The notes beneath the pieces were generated by a model. That model did not search any database, was not told the origin of the DNA, and saw only the letters and a program-made list of their open reading frames with translations. Source: an uncultured Flavobacteriales bacterium (lineage in GTDB: Bacteria > Bacteroidota > Bacteroidia > Flavobacteriales > JBLHRE01). From it: a DNA stretch of 64,000 nucleotides. The position numbers and the translations under genes were made by a program. The first letter of the stretch is position 1. Every line of letters starts with the position of its first letter. This document shows, piece after piece, positions 35,104 through 44,309 of this stretch. The stretch is taken from positions 1 to 64,000 of the forward strand of contig CAKZPI010000036.1 in the NCBI GenBank assembly GCA_937139155.1, given 5' to 3'.

Positions 35104-37704
35104 TTATTTTAAAACCTCATTTGCTTGGCTAAGAGCCGCCTTCATACCATCAGGATTCTTACCTCCAGCCGTAGCAAAGTCCTCCTTTCCGCCGCCTCCA
35201 CCTTGGATGTGCTTTGCAATTTCCCGAATTAATTTTCCAGCGTTCCACTCTTTACGTTCAACCACATCTGGGCTAAATTTAACTACTAGGGCCGGGCGGT
35301 TATTGGTCACCCCTCCCAGAACAATGGCAGCAGGAGCCAGATCTTTTTCTAGTTTAAAGGCTAAATTCTTCAAGGCCCCAGGATCCATATCAACTTCCTC
35401 AATCAAAAAGTTAATTCCGTCAATTTTCCGGGCTGAGCTTCCCAAATTGGCCACAGCAGCTTGAGCCGCTTCCGCCTTGAGCGCTTTCACCTCCTTATCT
35501 AAAGTTTTCTTTTCCTTAACCAGGTTTTCAACCCCCTTTACCGGGTCAGAAGGATTTTTAACCAAGGCCCCAATGCTTTCTACCTCGGCTCTTTTCTGAT
35601 TAATAAAGGCATAGGCCGCCTCTCCAGTCAGGGCCTCAATCCTTCTTATTCCTGCTGCAATACCCGACTCAGAACTGATGATAAACGGACCGATGCTACC
35701 GGTAGCCTGAACATGGGTTCCACCGCATAATTCAACCGAGTTTCCAAACTTGATTACTCGAACTTCATCCCCGTATTTTTCACCAAACAAAGCCATGGCA
35801 CCCATGTCAAGAGCCTTTTGCATTTCAATTGATCTATGCTCTTCTAGCTTCAAGTTCGCCAGAATCTTGTTTTGAACCATTGATTCAACCCTTTGAACTT
35901 CCTCCAAACTCATTTTTGAGAAATGGGAAAAGTCGAAACGCAAATATTCAGGCGATACCAGAGATCCTTTTTGCTCTACATGGTTTCCAAGAACTTCCCT
36001 CAGGGCTTCGTGCAAAAGGTGGGTAGCCGAATGATTTTTCATGGATTTTTCACGAGCTTCCTCATTCACTTTTGCCTTATATGTATTGTTCGGCTTTTCA
36101 GGAACTTCTGGCAGTTCATGGATGATTAGGTTGTTCTCTTTTCGAGTGTCTAAAACTTCCAAAACCTCATCACCTTGGCTTATGAAGCCTCGATCTCCTA
36201 CTTGACCTCCTCCCTCTGGATAAAAAGGCGTTTGATTGAAAACCACCTGAACTCTTTCCTCATCCTTTTTCTTAACGGTGCGGTACTTCAAAACCTTTAC
36301 TTCCGCTTCAAGCCCATCATAACCTACAAAGTTGGCTCCATTCCCCTCTTGAATTTCAATCCAGTCTGAGCTGGTTGACTTTGCGTCAGACCTAGAACGA
36401 TCCTTTTGTGCTTTCATGGCTTGATCAAACCCTTTTTGATCCAATTTCTTCCCTCTTTCTCTAAGAATAAGGTCAATCAAATCAACTGGGAAACCGTAGG
36501 TATCATAAAGCTCAAAGGCTTGTTCACCACTCAAGTTTTCCTCGGCTTCAAGCATGGTCTCAATTCGGGTAAGCCCTTGCTCTAAGGTTCTTAAAAAGGC
36601 AGCTTCTTCTTCTTTGACCACATTGGCAATTAGAACCTGGTTCTTCCTCAATTCTGGAAAAGCCTCTCCCATTTGGTCGGCCAGAACACCTACCAACCGA
36701 AACATGGAAGGCTCTTGAAGGTTTAGGAAAGTGTAAGCATAGCGAACTGCCCGTCTAAGTATTCTTCGAATTACATAACCGGCCTTATTGTTTGAGGGCA
36801 GCTGACCATCGGCAATAGCAAATGAAATGGCTCGAATATGATCGGAGATCACCCTCATGGCGATATCAATTTCTTCCTTTTCACCATAGGGCATTTTTGC
36901 CATGGTTGAAATGCCTTGAATTAGGGGCTGAAAAACATCGGTATCGTAATTTGACTTCTTGCCTTGTAGAACCATGCATAAGCGTTCAAAGCCCATTCCG
37001 GTATCTACATGTTTATTAGGAAGTGGCTTTAGGTTCCCATCCGCCAAGCGGTTGAATTCCATGAATACCAGGTTCCAAATTTCAATTACCAAAGGGTGGT
37101 CTTTGTTTACCAAATCGGCCCCAGAAACCTTTTTGCGTTCCTCATCCGACCGAATGTCAACATGTATTTCAGAGCAGGGCCCACAAGGTCCTTGATCCCC
37201 CATCTCCCAGAAATTATCCTTTTTATTTCCAGTTAAGATTCGTTCCTCCGGCACAAATTTCCTCCATAGGTCTCTTGCCTCGGAATCTAGACCTAAACCA
37301 TCTTCTTTATCCCCTTCAAATACGGTTACATAAAGTTTGTCCTTCGGAATTTGAAAAACCTCAGTTAGCAATTCCCAAGACCATTCAATGGCCTCCTTTT
37401 TGAAGTAGTCACCAAACGACCAATTTCCAAGCATTTCAAACATGGTATGGTGGTAAGTGTCGTGACCCACTTCTTCTAGGTCGTTGTGTTTTCCGCTAAC
37501 CCGCAAGCATTTTTGGGTGTCAGTAATCCGATTGTCTTTAGGCTCTTGGTTGCCCAGAAAATACTCCTTGAATTGATTCATACCAGCATTGGTAAACATC
37601 AAGGTTGGATCATTTTTTATTACCATTGGTGCAGAGGGCACAATTGAATGTTGCCTTTCGGCGAAAAACGCTAAGAATTTTGCTCTGATTTCAGCTGATT
37701 TCAT
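35104..37704 (-). CDS. alaS: Alanyl-tRNA synthetase
   Basis: 866 residues, the usual length, from the ATG at 37704 (a start 12 bp upstream is also open). The N-terminal class II core has HSIVPSAPMVIKNDPTL and MNQFKEYFLG; the editing domain has NHSATHLLHEAL and CGGTHV; the C-Ala domain ends with a GGGGGKEDFATAGGK motif. It charges tRNA-Ala and removes mischarged Ser and Gly. Divergent from an M23 peptidase gene. Confidence 0.97.
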   Translation of the reverse strand: MKSAEIRAKFLAFFAERQHSIVPSAPMVIKNDPTLMFTNAGMNQFKEYFLGNQEPKDNRITDTQKCLRVSGKHNDLEEVGHDTYHHTMFEMLGNWSFGDYFKKEAIEWSWELLTEVFQIPKDKLYVTVFEGDKEDGLGLDSEARDLWRKFVPEERILTGNKKDNFWEMGDQGPCGPCSEIHVDIRSDEERKKVSGADLVNKDHPLVIEIWNLVFMEFNRLADGNLKPLPNKHVDTGMGFERLCMVLQGKKSNYDTDVFQPLIQGISTMAKMPYGEKEEIDIAMRVISDHIRAISFAIADGQLPSNNKAGYVIRRILRRAVRYAYTFLNLQEPSMFRLVGVLADQMGEAFPELRKNQVLIANVVKEEEAAFLRTLEQGLTRIETMLEAEENLSGEQAFELYDTYGFPVDLIDLILRERGKKLDQKGFDQAMKAQKDRSRSDAKSTSSDWIEIQEGNGANFVGYDGLEAEVKVLKYRTVKKKDEERVQVVFNQTPFYPEGGGQVGDRGFISQGDEVLEVLDTRKENNLIIHELPEVPEKPNNTYKAKVNEEAREKSMKNHSATHLLHEALREVLGNHVEQKGSLVSPEYLRFDFSHFSKMSLEEVQRVESMVQNKILANLKLEEHRSIEMQKALDMGAMALFGEKYGDEVRVIKFGNSVELCGGTHVQATGSIGPFIISSESGIAAGIRRIEALTGEAAYAFINQKRAEVESIGALVKNPSDPVKGVENLVKEKKTLDKEVKALKAEAAQAAVANLGSSARKIDGINFLIEEVDMDPGALKNLAFKLEKDLAPAAIVLGGVTNNRPALVVKFSPDVVERKEWNAGKLIREIAKHIQGGGGGKEDFATAGGKNPDGMKAALSQANEVLK

Positions 37705-37733
37705 ATAATGGGGCATTCAAATTCGATATTGAT

Positions 37734-37741
37734 TATCTTTG
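37734..37741 (+). promoter_or_regulatory. Candidate -7 box for the M23 peptidase-merR pair
   Basis: TATCTTTG matches TAnnTTTG and lies 56 nt before the ATG at 37798, giving a longer leader than most genes here. Confidence 0.4.
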
Positions 37742-37797
37742 AGGCTAATTCAAACAATCCTTTCGACAAAACCTCGGGGCAAATTTAGCTTTTACCA

Positions 37798-38775
37798 ATG
37801 GCTATAGGAAAAGAGAAGTACTATTACGACACCAACACATTATCGTACAAACGAATTCAAAAATCGGCGGCAAGCCGAGCACGCAACATTGCAGCGTTTC
37901 TAGGGGCTTCCGTGGCATTTGGCGGAATCATGGTGCTGGTAATGTTCTCCTATTTTGACTCTCCGAAGGAGAAGCAATTGCGGAGAGAAATTGAAAATCT
38001 TCAACTTCAATATGAGATTTTCAACGAAAAGCTCGAGCAAATCGACATGGTGATGAACGATATTCAGGAGCGCGACAATAATATTTACCGTGTTATTTTT
38101 GAAGCAGACCCCATTCCATCCTCCATAAGGCAAGCTGGTTTCGGCGGAATCAATCGATACGAAGACCTTGAGGGGTACCAAAACTCATCCCTCATCTCAA
38201 AAACAGCCAAAAAACTCGACCAAATCACCAAGCAGCTTTACGTTCAATCTACCAGTTTTGACGAGGTTGTAGGCTTGGCCAAAAACAAGGCTGAAATGCT
38301 TTCTTCCATTCCGGCAATTCAACCAGTGGCCAATATGGATCTAACCCGGGTGGCTTCTGGTTATGGGTATCGGATTCATCCCATCTATAAAACCCGGAAA
38401 TTCCATTACGGAATGGACTTCACTGCTCCTACTGGAACCGAGGTTTACGCCACAGGTAACGGAGTGGTTAAAAACATTAAGAAAAGTAGAAGGGGTTATG
38501 GAAACCACATCATCTTAGATCATGGCTTTGGCTATGAAACTCTCTATGCCCACCTAAGCGCTTTCAATGTAAGAGTGGGTCAAAAAATAGAAAGGGGTGA
38601 CGTAATTGGATTTGTAGGCTCAACAGGAACCTCAACGGCTCCTCACCTTCACTACGAAGTGCATAAAAACGACGAGAGGATTAATCCGGTGAACTTCTAT
38701 TACAACGACCTTTCTCCGGAAGAGTATGATCAAATGATTTACCTTTCTTCCAGGGCCAACCAATCCTTTGATTAA
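37798..38775 (+). CDS. M23 family metallopeptidase, membrane-anchored
   Basis: 325 residues. One membrane helix (about 32-52), then a coiled coil (about 58-90) and a LytM/M23 domain at ~185-300 with HYGMDFTAPTGTEV and the zinc motif HLHYEVH; both zinc histidines and the catalytic His are present, so it should be active. M23 enzymes cut peptide crosslinks of peptidoglycan or activate amidases in the periplasm. It is followed within 5 bp by a MerR gene. Confidence 0.92.
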   Translation: MAIGKEKYYYDTNTLSYKRIQKSAASRARNIAAFLGASVAFGGIMVLVMFSYFDSPKEKQLRREIENLQLQYEIFNEKLEQIDMVMNDIQERDNNIYRVIFEADPIPSSIRQAGFGGINRYEDLEGYQNSSLISKTAKKLDQITKQLYVQSTSFDEVVGLAKNKAEMLSSIPAIQPVANMDLTRVASGYGYRIHPIYKTRKFHYGMDFTAPTGTEVYATGNGVVKNIKKSRRGYGNHIILDHGFGYETLYAHLSAFNVRVGQKIERGDVIGFVGSTGTSTAPHLHYEVHKNDERINPVNFYYNDLSPEEYDQMIYLSSRANQSFD

Positions 38776-38780
38776 CCACC

Positions 38781-39119
38781 ATGAACCTTCCCAAACTTGA
38801 CCCCGAGAAAAGGTATTACACAATGGGTGAAGTCACCAAGATTTTTGGTGTAAACCCCTCTCTGCTTAGGTTTTGGGAAAAAGAATTCCCGCAATTAAAC
38901 CCCAAAAAGAACCGGAAAGGAAATCGTTTGTTTAGTCCTAAGGACTTAGAGCTTCTTCAAAGAATTTACCATTTGGTGAAGGAAAGAGGTTTCACCCTGG
39001 ATGGAGCTCGTAAAAAACTCCGCCAGAACCCAGAGGATCAAATTGATGCCGAAGGCGTGGTTTTGCGCTTAAAAGAAATCCGGTCTGAATTGGTAAAATT
39101 GAGAGATCAGCTTCGGTGA
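38781..39119 (+). CDS. MerR-family transcriptional regulator
   Basis: 112 residues. The winged helix-turn-helix is YYTMGEVTKIFGVNPSLLRF at about 13-32, followed by WEKEF and a NRLFSPKDLELL wing. The C-terminal part is short and helical, with no metal-binding cysteines. Its target is unknown. Such a small MerR protein next to an M23 peptidase is common in Bacteroidota. It overlaps the convergent hldD by 13 bp. Confidence 0.9.
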   Translation: MNLPKLDPEKRYYTMGEVTKIFGVNPSLLRFWEKEFPQLNPKKNRKGNRLFSPKDLELLQRIYHLVKERGFTLDGARKKLRQNPEDQIDAEGVVLRLKEIRSELVKLRDQLR

Positions 39120-40084
39120 TATTTACCCTTTACCAGGTAATTCTGAACGTAATCAATCACCCCATCTTCTAATTTTGTAAATGATTGTTGGTAACCTGCC
39201 TTCGCAAGCTTATCCATTTCAGCCTGGGTGAAGTATTGATAGGTTTCGCGCAAGTCTTCGGGCATATCAATGAACTCAATGTTTTCCTTTTCATCCATCC
39301 CTTTAAACACTGCTTTCACCAAGTCTAAAAAAGACCTCGCCTCACCTGTACCTAGATTATAAATCCCATTGTTTACAGGATTTCTATGCTCCATGAAATG
39401 ACAAAGCACCTGAACCAGGTCTTTCACATAAATAAAATCACGCAACTGCTTTCCATCCTCAAAATCAGCATTATGCGAGCGGAATAATTTCATTTTCCCG
39501 GTCTCTTTGATCTGATGAAAGGCATGCCAAATTACTGAGGCCATTCTACCTTTATGGTATTCATTGGGGCCGTAAACATTGAAAAATTTAAAGCCCATCC
39601 AGAAAAAAGGTTGCTCTTTCTGAGCTAAAGCCCAACGGTCAAAATCATTCTTAGACTTACCATAAGGGTTTAGCGGACTTAAATCTTCTGGGTTTGGAGG
39701 ATTGTCTGAATACCCTTTTTCTCCACCACCGTAAGTAGCCGCAGAAGACGCATAGATAAGTGGAAGGCTGTGCTCAACTGCCTTATTCCAGACCTTTTTA
39801 GAATATTCTAGGTTTAGTTCTTCGAGGATTTTCCAATCAAACTCTGTAGTATCCGTTCTCGCTCCAAGGTGGAAAATAAACTGAACTTCTTGTTGGTATT
39901 CATCCAGCCAGTCAAAGAAATGCCTTCTATGAACCATTCCGGCAAGGCTGTTATTTTCTAGATTTTTTACTTTTTCAGGATTAGAAAAATCATCCACCAC
40001 CACTACATCCTTAAACCTTGCTCGGTTCAATTCACTTATTAGATACGAGCCGATAAATCCGGCCCCGCCCGTTACTACGATCAT
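39107..40084 (-). CDS. hldD: ADP-L-glycero-D-manno-heptose-6-epimerase
   Basis: 325 residues. NAD-binding VTGGAGFIGSYL at the N-terminus; DDFSNPEKVKNL and HLGARTDTTE are HldD-specific; YGKSK carries the catalytic Tyr and Lys; FNVYGPNEYHKGRMASVI matches the family. The enzyme makes the L,D-heptose donor for LPS inner core. It overlaps mqnD by 4 bp, so a heptose gene is co-transcribed with menaquinone genes. Confidence 0.93.
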   Translation of the reverse strand: MIVVTGGAGFIGSYLISELNRARFKDVVVVDDFSNPEKVKNLENNSLAGMVHRRHFFDWLDEYQQEVQFIFHLGARTDTTEFDWKILEELNLEYSKKVWNKAVEHSLPLIYASSAATYGGGEKGYSDNPPNPEDLSPLNPYGKSKNDFDRWALAQKEQPFFWMGFKFFNVYGPNEYHKGRMASVIWHAFHQIKETGKMKLFRSHNADFEDGKQLRDFIYVKDLVQVLCHFMEHRNPVNNGIYNLGTGEARSFLDLVKAVFKGMDEKENIEFIDMPEDLRETYQYFTQAEMDKLAKAGYQQSFTKLEDGVIDYVQNYLVKGKYHRS

Positions 40085-40893
40085 TGGATGAAATACTTTT
40101 GGTTTTCTACTTCTTCGCCCATTACCTGTTTTGCCATGAACCGAATGGCTGATTTACCTTCCTCGCCAAGATTTTCAGAAAACTCATTCACGTAAAGGTC
40201 AATATGGGCTTTCATAACCTCGGGCTCCATTTCCTGGGCATTTTCTTTAACAAAATCAGGAAGCTCTTCAAGAATTCTTCCAGCCTTAACACTTTCGCTC
40301 AAGGCGGAATTCAATGCCTTTTTGATTTCATTGGACAAGTCTCGTTTAACCGCAATGCCTCCAAGAGGAATTGGGTATCCGGTTGACTTTTCCCAATGCT
40401 CACCTAGGTCGAGAACTTTATGCAAGCCTTTATCTTGGTAGGTAAATCGATTTTCATGAATGATTACCCCAGCATCCACTTTTCCTTCCAATACGGCCTC
40501 TTCAATTTCATCGAAGGTCATATAGATAGGAGTGAACTTAAATTTCAAGGCAAATTCAGCTAGAAAATTGGCCGTTGTATGCTTACCCGGAATGGCAATT
40601 TTCCCACCTTCTAAACTACCGAGTAAAAGAGGGGTATCCGAGATCAAAATGGGTCCGCACCCTCTTCCCAAGGCAGCTCCAGCATCTAAAAGCTCATAAG
40701 ATTCACTCAAATAGAAGTACTGGGCAAAGCTGAGTTTGGTAACATCATATTTACCGATGACTGCATTTTTATTCAAAGCCTCAACGTCCTCCATATGAAG
40801 CTCCAGCTCAAATGGGAGGTCTTTCTGATTTAAAACATGATGAAACATTACTGTATCATTCGGGCAAGGAGATATACCTAATTTCATTTTCAT
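40081..40893 (-). CDS. mqnD: 1,4-dihydroxy-6-naphthoate synthase
   Basis: 270 residues with the MqnD opening LGISPCPNDTVMFHHVL, then VTKLSFAQYFYL and GRGCGPILIS. It cleaves cyclic dehypoxanthinyl futalosine to release 1,4-dihydroxy-6-naphthoate in the alternative menaquinone pathway. The ATG at 40893 overlaps mqnB by 4 bp; a second ATG is two codons on. Neighbouring mqnB supports the call. MqnA, C and E are not in the window. Confidence 0.93.
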   Translation of the reverse strand: MKMKLGISPCPNDTVMFHHVLNQKDLPFELELHMEDVEALNKNAVIGKYDVTKLSFAQYFYLSESYELLDAGAALGRGCGPILISDTPLLLGSLEGGKIAIPGKHTTANFLAEFALKFKFTPIYMTFDEIEEAVLEGKVDAGVIIHENRFTYQDKGLHKVLDLGEHWEKSTGYPIPLGGIAVKRDLSNEIKKALNSALSESVKAGRILEELPDFVKENAQEMEPEVMKAHIDLYVNEFSENLGEEGKSAIRFMAKQVMGEEVENQKYFIQ

Positions 40894-41564
40894 AGGGCGT
40901 CAATGGTTTTCATAACCAAAAGGTTAAGGTTTCGAATGGCCTTGTCTAGCTCCCATCCTGAGCGATCTCTTGGTTCAACGTAGTTGGATAATGCACGGAG
41001 TTGGATGCAATCTAAATCAGCCGCTTTGCAAGCATATAAGAAGGCGGCCCCTTCCATGCTCTCAACGGTTGGGTTTCTTTTCTCCAAAATGTCTGAAATG
41101 GAATCAGAATTTCCATGCACCCGGTTAACGGTAATTCCCATTACTCGTGGGAGTTCCTTAAGGAAATCGAGCTTCCAAACCGTTTTATTTGAAATGGTAT
41201 CCACCTCCATTATGGGGTCAGAATCCAGGTTCATATCCTCCAAATTCAGAATTTGATCTCCGTCTTCTGCACCCAATTCAGCAATTGAATCCCTTTCCAC
41301 ATTCACCACCGTTCCTAGAGGTAAGTCCTTATAAAAGCACCCTGCCACCCCAGCGTTGATGGCGCAATTATATTGGTGCTCAGCTAAGGTTTTCCCCAGC
41401 CAATAGGCCGTAGAAACCATGCCTACTCCGGTGATTAAAACATCAACATTGGTTGACTTATGAAGGTATTTATGGAGACGTTTATGTATGTCCCACTGAA
41501 ACCTCAACTGATCTAAGACGGGTTGGATTTCTTCTTTGGTTGCCGCTACGATTAAAACTTTCAT
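40890..41564 (-). CDS. mqnB: Futalosine hydrolase
   Basis: 224 residues from the ATG at 41564; a TTG three codons upstream is less likely. A nucleoside phosphorylase-like fold: VLIVAATKEEIQPVL, INAGVAGCF, and VESMEGAAFLYAC, where the Glu binds ribose. It removes hypoxanthine from futalosine. It heads mqnB-mqnD-hldD, each overlapping by 4 bp. A TATCTTTG box ends 6 nt before the start. Confidence 0.92.
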   Translation of the reverse strand: MKVLIVAATKEEIQPVLDQLRFQWDIHKRLHKYLHKSTNVDVLITGVGMVSTAYWLGKTLAEHQYNCAINAGVAGCFYKDLPLGTVVNVERDSIAELGAEDGDQILNLEDMNLDSDPIMEVDTISNKTVWKLDFLKELPRVMGITVNRVHGNSDSISDILEKRNPTVESMEGAAFLYACKAADLDCIQLRALSNYVEPRDRSGWELDKAIRNLNLLVMKTIDAL

Positions 41565-41570
41565 GGTTGC

Positions 41571-41578
41571 CAAAGATA
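41571..41578 (-). promoter_or_regulatory. Candidate -7 box for mqnB-mqnD-hldD
   Basis: TATCTTTG on the minus strand matches TAnnTTTG, 6 nt before the ATG; it overlaps the alternative TTG start codon, which makes the ATG the better choice. Confidence 0.45.
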
Positions 41579-41633
41579 CATCATCATTCGCCTCTATGAA
41601 ATTTGGTAACTTGCGCCCCCATTGTAGAAGCCT

Positions 41634-42053
41634 ATGCCATTAGTATACCTTACCAGAAGAGAGCGATTCAACGCGGCCCATAAACTTCATAGGGAAGAAT
41701 GGGATGATCAAAAAAACCTAGAGGTTTTCGGTAAATGCGCCAATCCAAATTGGCACGGCCATAATTATACGCTTTGGGTAACCGCCAAAGGAGAACCCGA
41801 CCCAATTACGGGGTATGTGCTTAATTTGGCTGACCTTAGAGATGTGGTTCGCGAAAAAGTTACCGATAAACTGGACCACCGAAACCTGAATCTAGACGTA
41901 GATTTCTTGAAAGGAATTCAACCTTCTACTGAAAACTTGGCGGTTGCCATTTGGGAAGAATTGGTTGAAGAAGTGAAAAAATTAGGAGGTGAACTTCATA
42001 GCATCAAAGTGGAGGAAACCGAAAACAACAGCGTTGAATATTTCGGAGAATAA
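41634..42053 (+). CDS. 6-pyruvoyl-tetrahydropterin synthase, PTPS-II-like
   Basis: 139 residues of the COG0720 fold. Zinc histidines: H16 and the HGH of [11 protein letters not shown]. The catalytic Cys is followed by five residues before HGH (CX5HGH), as in biopterin-making PTPS-II, while QueD has CX3[12 protein letters not shown] and [10 protein letters not shown] also resemble animal PTPS. I therefore prefer 6-pyruvoyl-tetrahydropterin synthesis (tetrahydrobiopterin route) over queuosine. It overlaps folE by one base (TAATG), placing it with the enzyme that makes its substrate. A QueD function remains possible, since some members do both. Confidence 0.82.
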   Translation: MPLVYLTRRERFNAAHKLHREEWDDQKNLEVFGKCANPNWHGHNYTLWVTAKGEPDPITGYVLNLADLRDVVREKVTDKLDHRNLNLDVDFLKGIQPSTENLAVAIWEELVEEVKKLGGELHSIKVEETENNSVEYFGE

Positions 42054-42640
42054 TGGGATATAAGAAAATTGAGACCTACGACGAGGAGGTTACTAACTCC
42101 TTGAGTAAAAAATACGCCGAGATCATCGGTGAGCTTGGTGAAGACGTGACCCGACAAGGGCTTGAAAAAACCCCAGAAAGGGTTGCTAAGGCCATGCAGT
42201 TTTTGACCCATGGTTATCAAGTAGACGTGGAAGCCCTGCTCTCTCAAGCCATTTTTGAAGAGAACTATGACCAAATGGTGATTGTTAAAGACATTGAGGT
42301 TTATTCAATGTGTGAGCACCATATGATTCCGTTTTTTGGCAAAGCCCAAGTGGCTTACATCCCGAACGGGAAAATTGTAGGTCTAAGTAAAATTCCGCGC
42401 TTGGTTGACGCCTTGGCTCGAAGGCTCCAGGTTCAAGAAAGGCTTACCAATCAAATTAGAGACTCTCTACAAAAGGTATTAAACCCAGCAGGGGTTGCAG
42501 TTGTCATTGAAGCTCAGCACCTTTGTATGCAAATGCGTGGCGTTGAAAAGCAGCACTCTTTTACCACAACTTCTGCTTTTTCGGGGGAATTCCTCAATAG
42601 CGACAAAACCAGGGAAGAATTTATTGACTTAATCAAATAA
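42053..42640 (+). CDS. folE: GTP cyclohydrolase I
   Basis: 195 residues. [20 protein letters not shown] holds the zinc Cys and His; [16 protein letters not shown] gives the second zinc Cys and the active-site segment. It converts GTP to 7,8-dihydroneopterin triphosphate, the shared precursor of folate, biopterin and queuosine. It is the metal-dependent FolE-1 type. One-base overlap with the PTPS gene; fabD follows after 9 bp. Confidence 0.96.
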   Translation: MGYKKIETYDEEVTNSLSKKYAEIIGELGEDVTRQGLEKTPERVAKAMQFLTHGYQVDVEALLSQAIFEENYDQMVIVKDIEVYSMCEHHMIPFFGKAQVAYIPNGKIVGLSKIPRLVDALARRLQVQERLTNQIRDSLQKVLNPAGVAVVIEAQHLCMQMRGVEKQHSFTTTSAFSGEFLNSDKTREEFIDLIK

Positions 42641-42649
42641 TAGAAAGGT

Positions 42650-43540
42650 ATGAAAGCATTTGTATTTCCCGGGCAGGGTGCACAGTTTTCAGGTATGGGG
42701 AAAGACCTATACCAAAGTTCAGATCTTGCAAAGCAACGTTTTGCTCAAGCCAATGAGATTTTAGGATTTGACATCCAAAAAATCATGTTTGAAGGAAGTG
42801 ATGAGGAGCTAAAGCAAACCAAGGTTACACAACCGGCCGTTTTCTTGCACTCTGTTATCCTTGCCTCCGTTATGGGAGACGCTTTCAAACCCGACATGGT
42901 TGCAGGTCATAGTCTTGGAGAAATTTCAGCCCTGGTTGCCATCAAGGCCGTGAAATTTGAAGCCGGCTTAAAACTGGTATCAACACGTGCAATGGCCATG
43001 CAAGCTGCTTGTGAAGCTCAACCCTCTACCATGGCCGCCGTGCTAGGTCTTGAAGATGAAAAAGTTGAACAGGTTTGTGCTTCCATCGACGGAATCGTTG
43101 TTGCCGCTAATTACAACTGTCCCGGGCAGCTGGTTATTTCTGGCTCGGTAGAAGCCGTTGAAGAAGCCTGTGCTAAAATGGTAGAAGAAGGTGCAAGACG
43201 CGCCTTGAAATTACCCGTAGGAGGTGCTTTCCACTCTCCACTCATGGCGCCTGCTCAAGAAGAGCTATCCAAAGCCATTGAAAACACCAAGTTCATGAAA
43301 CCCATTTGCCCCATTTACCAAAATGTAGTGGCCAAAGCGGTTACAGACCCGGAAGAAATCAAATCCAATCTCAATGCTCAATTAACGGGGGCGGTTCGGT
43401 GGACCCAATCTGTGAAAGCTATGATGGAAGATGGTGCAGAATCTTTTGTAGAAGTAGGGCCTGGTAAGGTATTGCAAGGCCTTGTAAAGAAGATTGACCG
43501 GAACATGCAAGTAAGCTCAGGAGAAGTTCCAGCGGCTTAA
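42650..43540 (+). CDS. fabD: Malonyl-CoA:ACP transacylase
   Basis: 296 residues. FPGQGAQFSGMG at the N-terminus and the nucleophile motif GHSLGEISALV (Ser at about 90) are clear; FHSPLMAPA has the catalytic His. It loads malonyl onto ACP for fatty acid synthesis. Third gene of the PTPS-folE-fabD set. A terminator hairpin follows inside the end of the convergent gene. Confidence 0.96.
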   Translation: MKAFVFPGQGAQFSGMGKDLYQSSDLAKQRFAQANEILGFDIQKIMFEGSDEELKQTKVTQPAVFLHSVILASVMGDAFKPDMVAGHSLGEISALVAIKAVKFEAGLKLVSTRAMAMQAACEAQPSTMAAVLGLEDEKVEQVCASIDGIVVAANYNCPGQLVISGSVEAVEEACAKMVEEGARRALKLPVGGAFHSPLMAPAQEELSKAIENTKFMKPICPIYQNVVAKAVTDPEEIKSNLNAQLTGAVRWTQSVKAMMEDGAESFVEVGPGKVLQGLVKKIDRNMQVSSGEVPAA

Positions 43541-43559
43541 AACAAAGCAAATATTTCCT

Positions 43560-44309
43560 TTAGAGGCGGGCGTTTAATAAATGACCCGCCTTTATTTTTT
43601 CCGCAAGTTTTGCCGGTATTTGAGCCTGATTTAGCATATCTAAATGCCGAGGATGGTGAGCATCTGTTCCCACCAAATCAATCAGGTCTTCCTCAAGCAT
43701 CCACTCTGCAATCTCTTTAACTTCCGGACCATATTGACCCATGAAGCTCAACAAATTGACCTGAAATAAGGCTCCTTGATCTTTGTATTTCATGTAGTCA
43801 CTCTTCCGAGGATGCATGTAAAAATACCGCTCAGGATGCGCCCAAATCGGCTGGTATCCAGCCAGGCCCATCTCAAAAATCACATTCCCTAATCCCCGGT
43901 AAGCATGTTGAATGCTGGTTTCAATCAAAACGTGATTTCCGGAGAAGCCCAGTAGTTCGCCTTTTTCTAAAAGCTTCTCAAAATTTTCATCCAAATAGTA
44001 CTCAGCGGCATATTCAAATTTCAGATCTAGGTTTCTAGACTCTATTTCTTCCTGTATAGCCTTAAAGGGCGGAAGAATGGTGGCTTCAGAGTTTTTATAT
44101 CCCTCGGCCATTATATGCGGACTAGCTATCACCTTCTCAAAGCCCATGGCAAGGTATTTATCTACCATTTCCATGGAAAGGTCTAGGGTCTTACACCCAT
44201 CATCAATCCCGAAAAGGATGTGATTATGCATGTCAATCCGCAGAGATTCAACTGGAATCTTTGTGTATTCTAGCTTATTCTTTTTTCCAAAAAAGCCAAG
44301 CAAACTCAT
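43560..44309 (-). CDS. PHP-type protein tyrosine phosphatase, CpsB/CapC family
   Basis: 249 residues. The metal motifs of the PHP fold are present: DMHNHILFGIDDG near residues 27-39, HIMAEGY, HPERYFYMHP and VGTDAHHPR. In Gram-positives CpsB dephosphorylates BY-kinases that control capsule length. Here no BY-kinase is in view, so the target is unknown. It sits at the end of a sugar-nucleotide operon (overlap 4 bp with rfbB), consistent with polysaccharide control. Confidence 0.88.
   Translation of the reverse strand: MSLLGFFGKKNKLEYTKIPVESLRIDMHNHILFGIDDGCKTLDLSMEMVDKYLAMGFEKVIASPHIMAEGYKNSEATILPPFKAIQEEIESRNLDLKFEYAAEYYLDENFEKLLEKGELLGFSGNHVLIETSIQHAYRGLGNVIFEMGLAGYQPIWAHPERYFYMHPRKSDYMKYKDQGALFQVNLLSFMGQYGPEVKEIAEWMLEEDLIDLVGTDAHHPRHLDMLNQAQIPAKLAEKIKAGHLLNARL
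43564..43600 (+). terminator. Intrinsic terminator for fabD, inside the 3' end of the PHP phosphatase gene
   Basis: A GC-rich 7-bp stem (43564-43570 with 43585-43591) with a 14-nt loop is followed by a T-rich run to 43600. The whole hairpin lies in the coding end of the minus-strand gene. Confidence 0.65.

Noticed and set aside
41634..42053. QueD (6-carboxy-tetrahydropterin synthase) label
   Set aside because: The CX5HGH spacing and other blocks fit PTPS-II better than QueD, although dual activity cannot be excluded.
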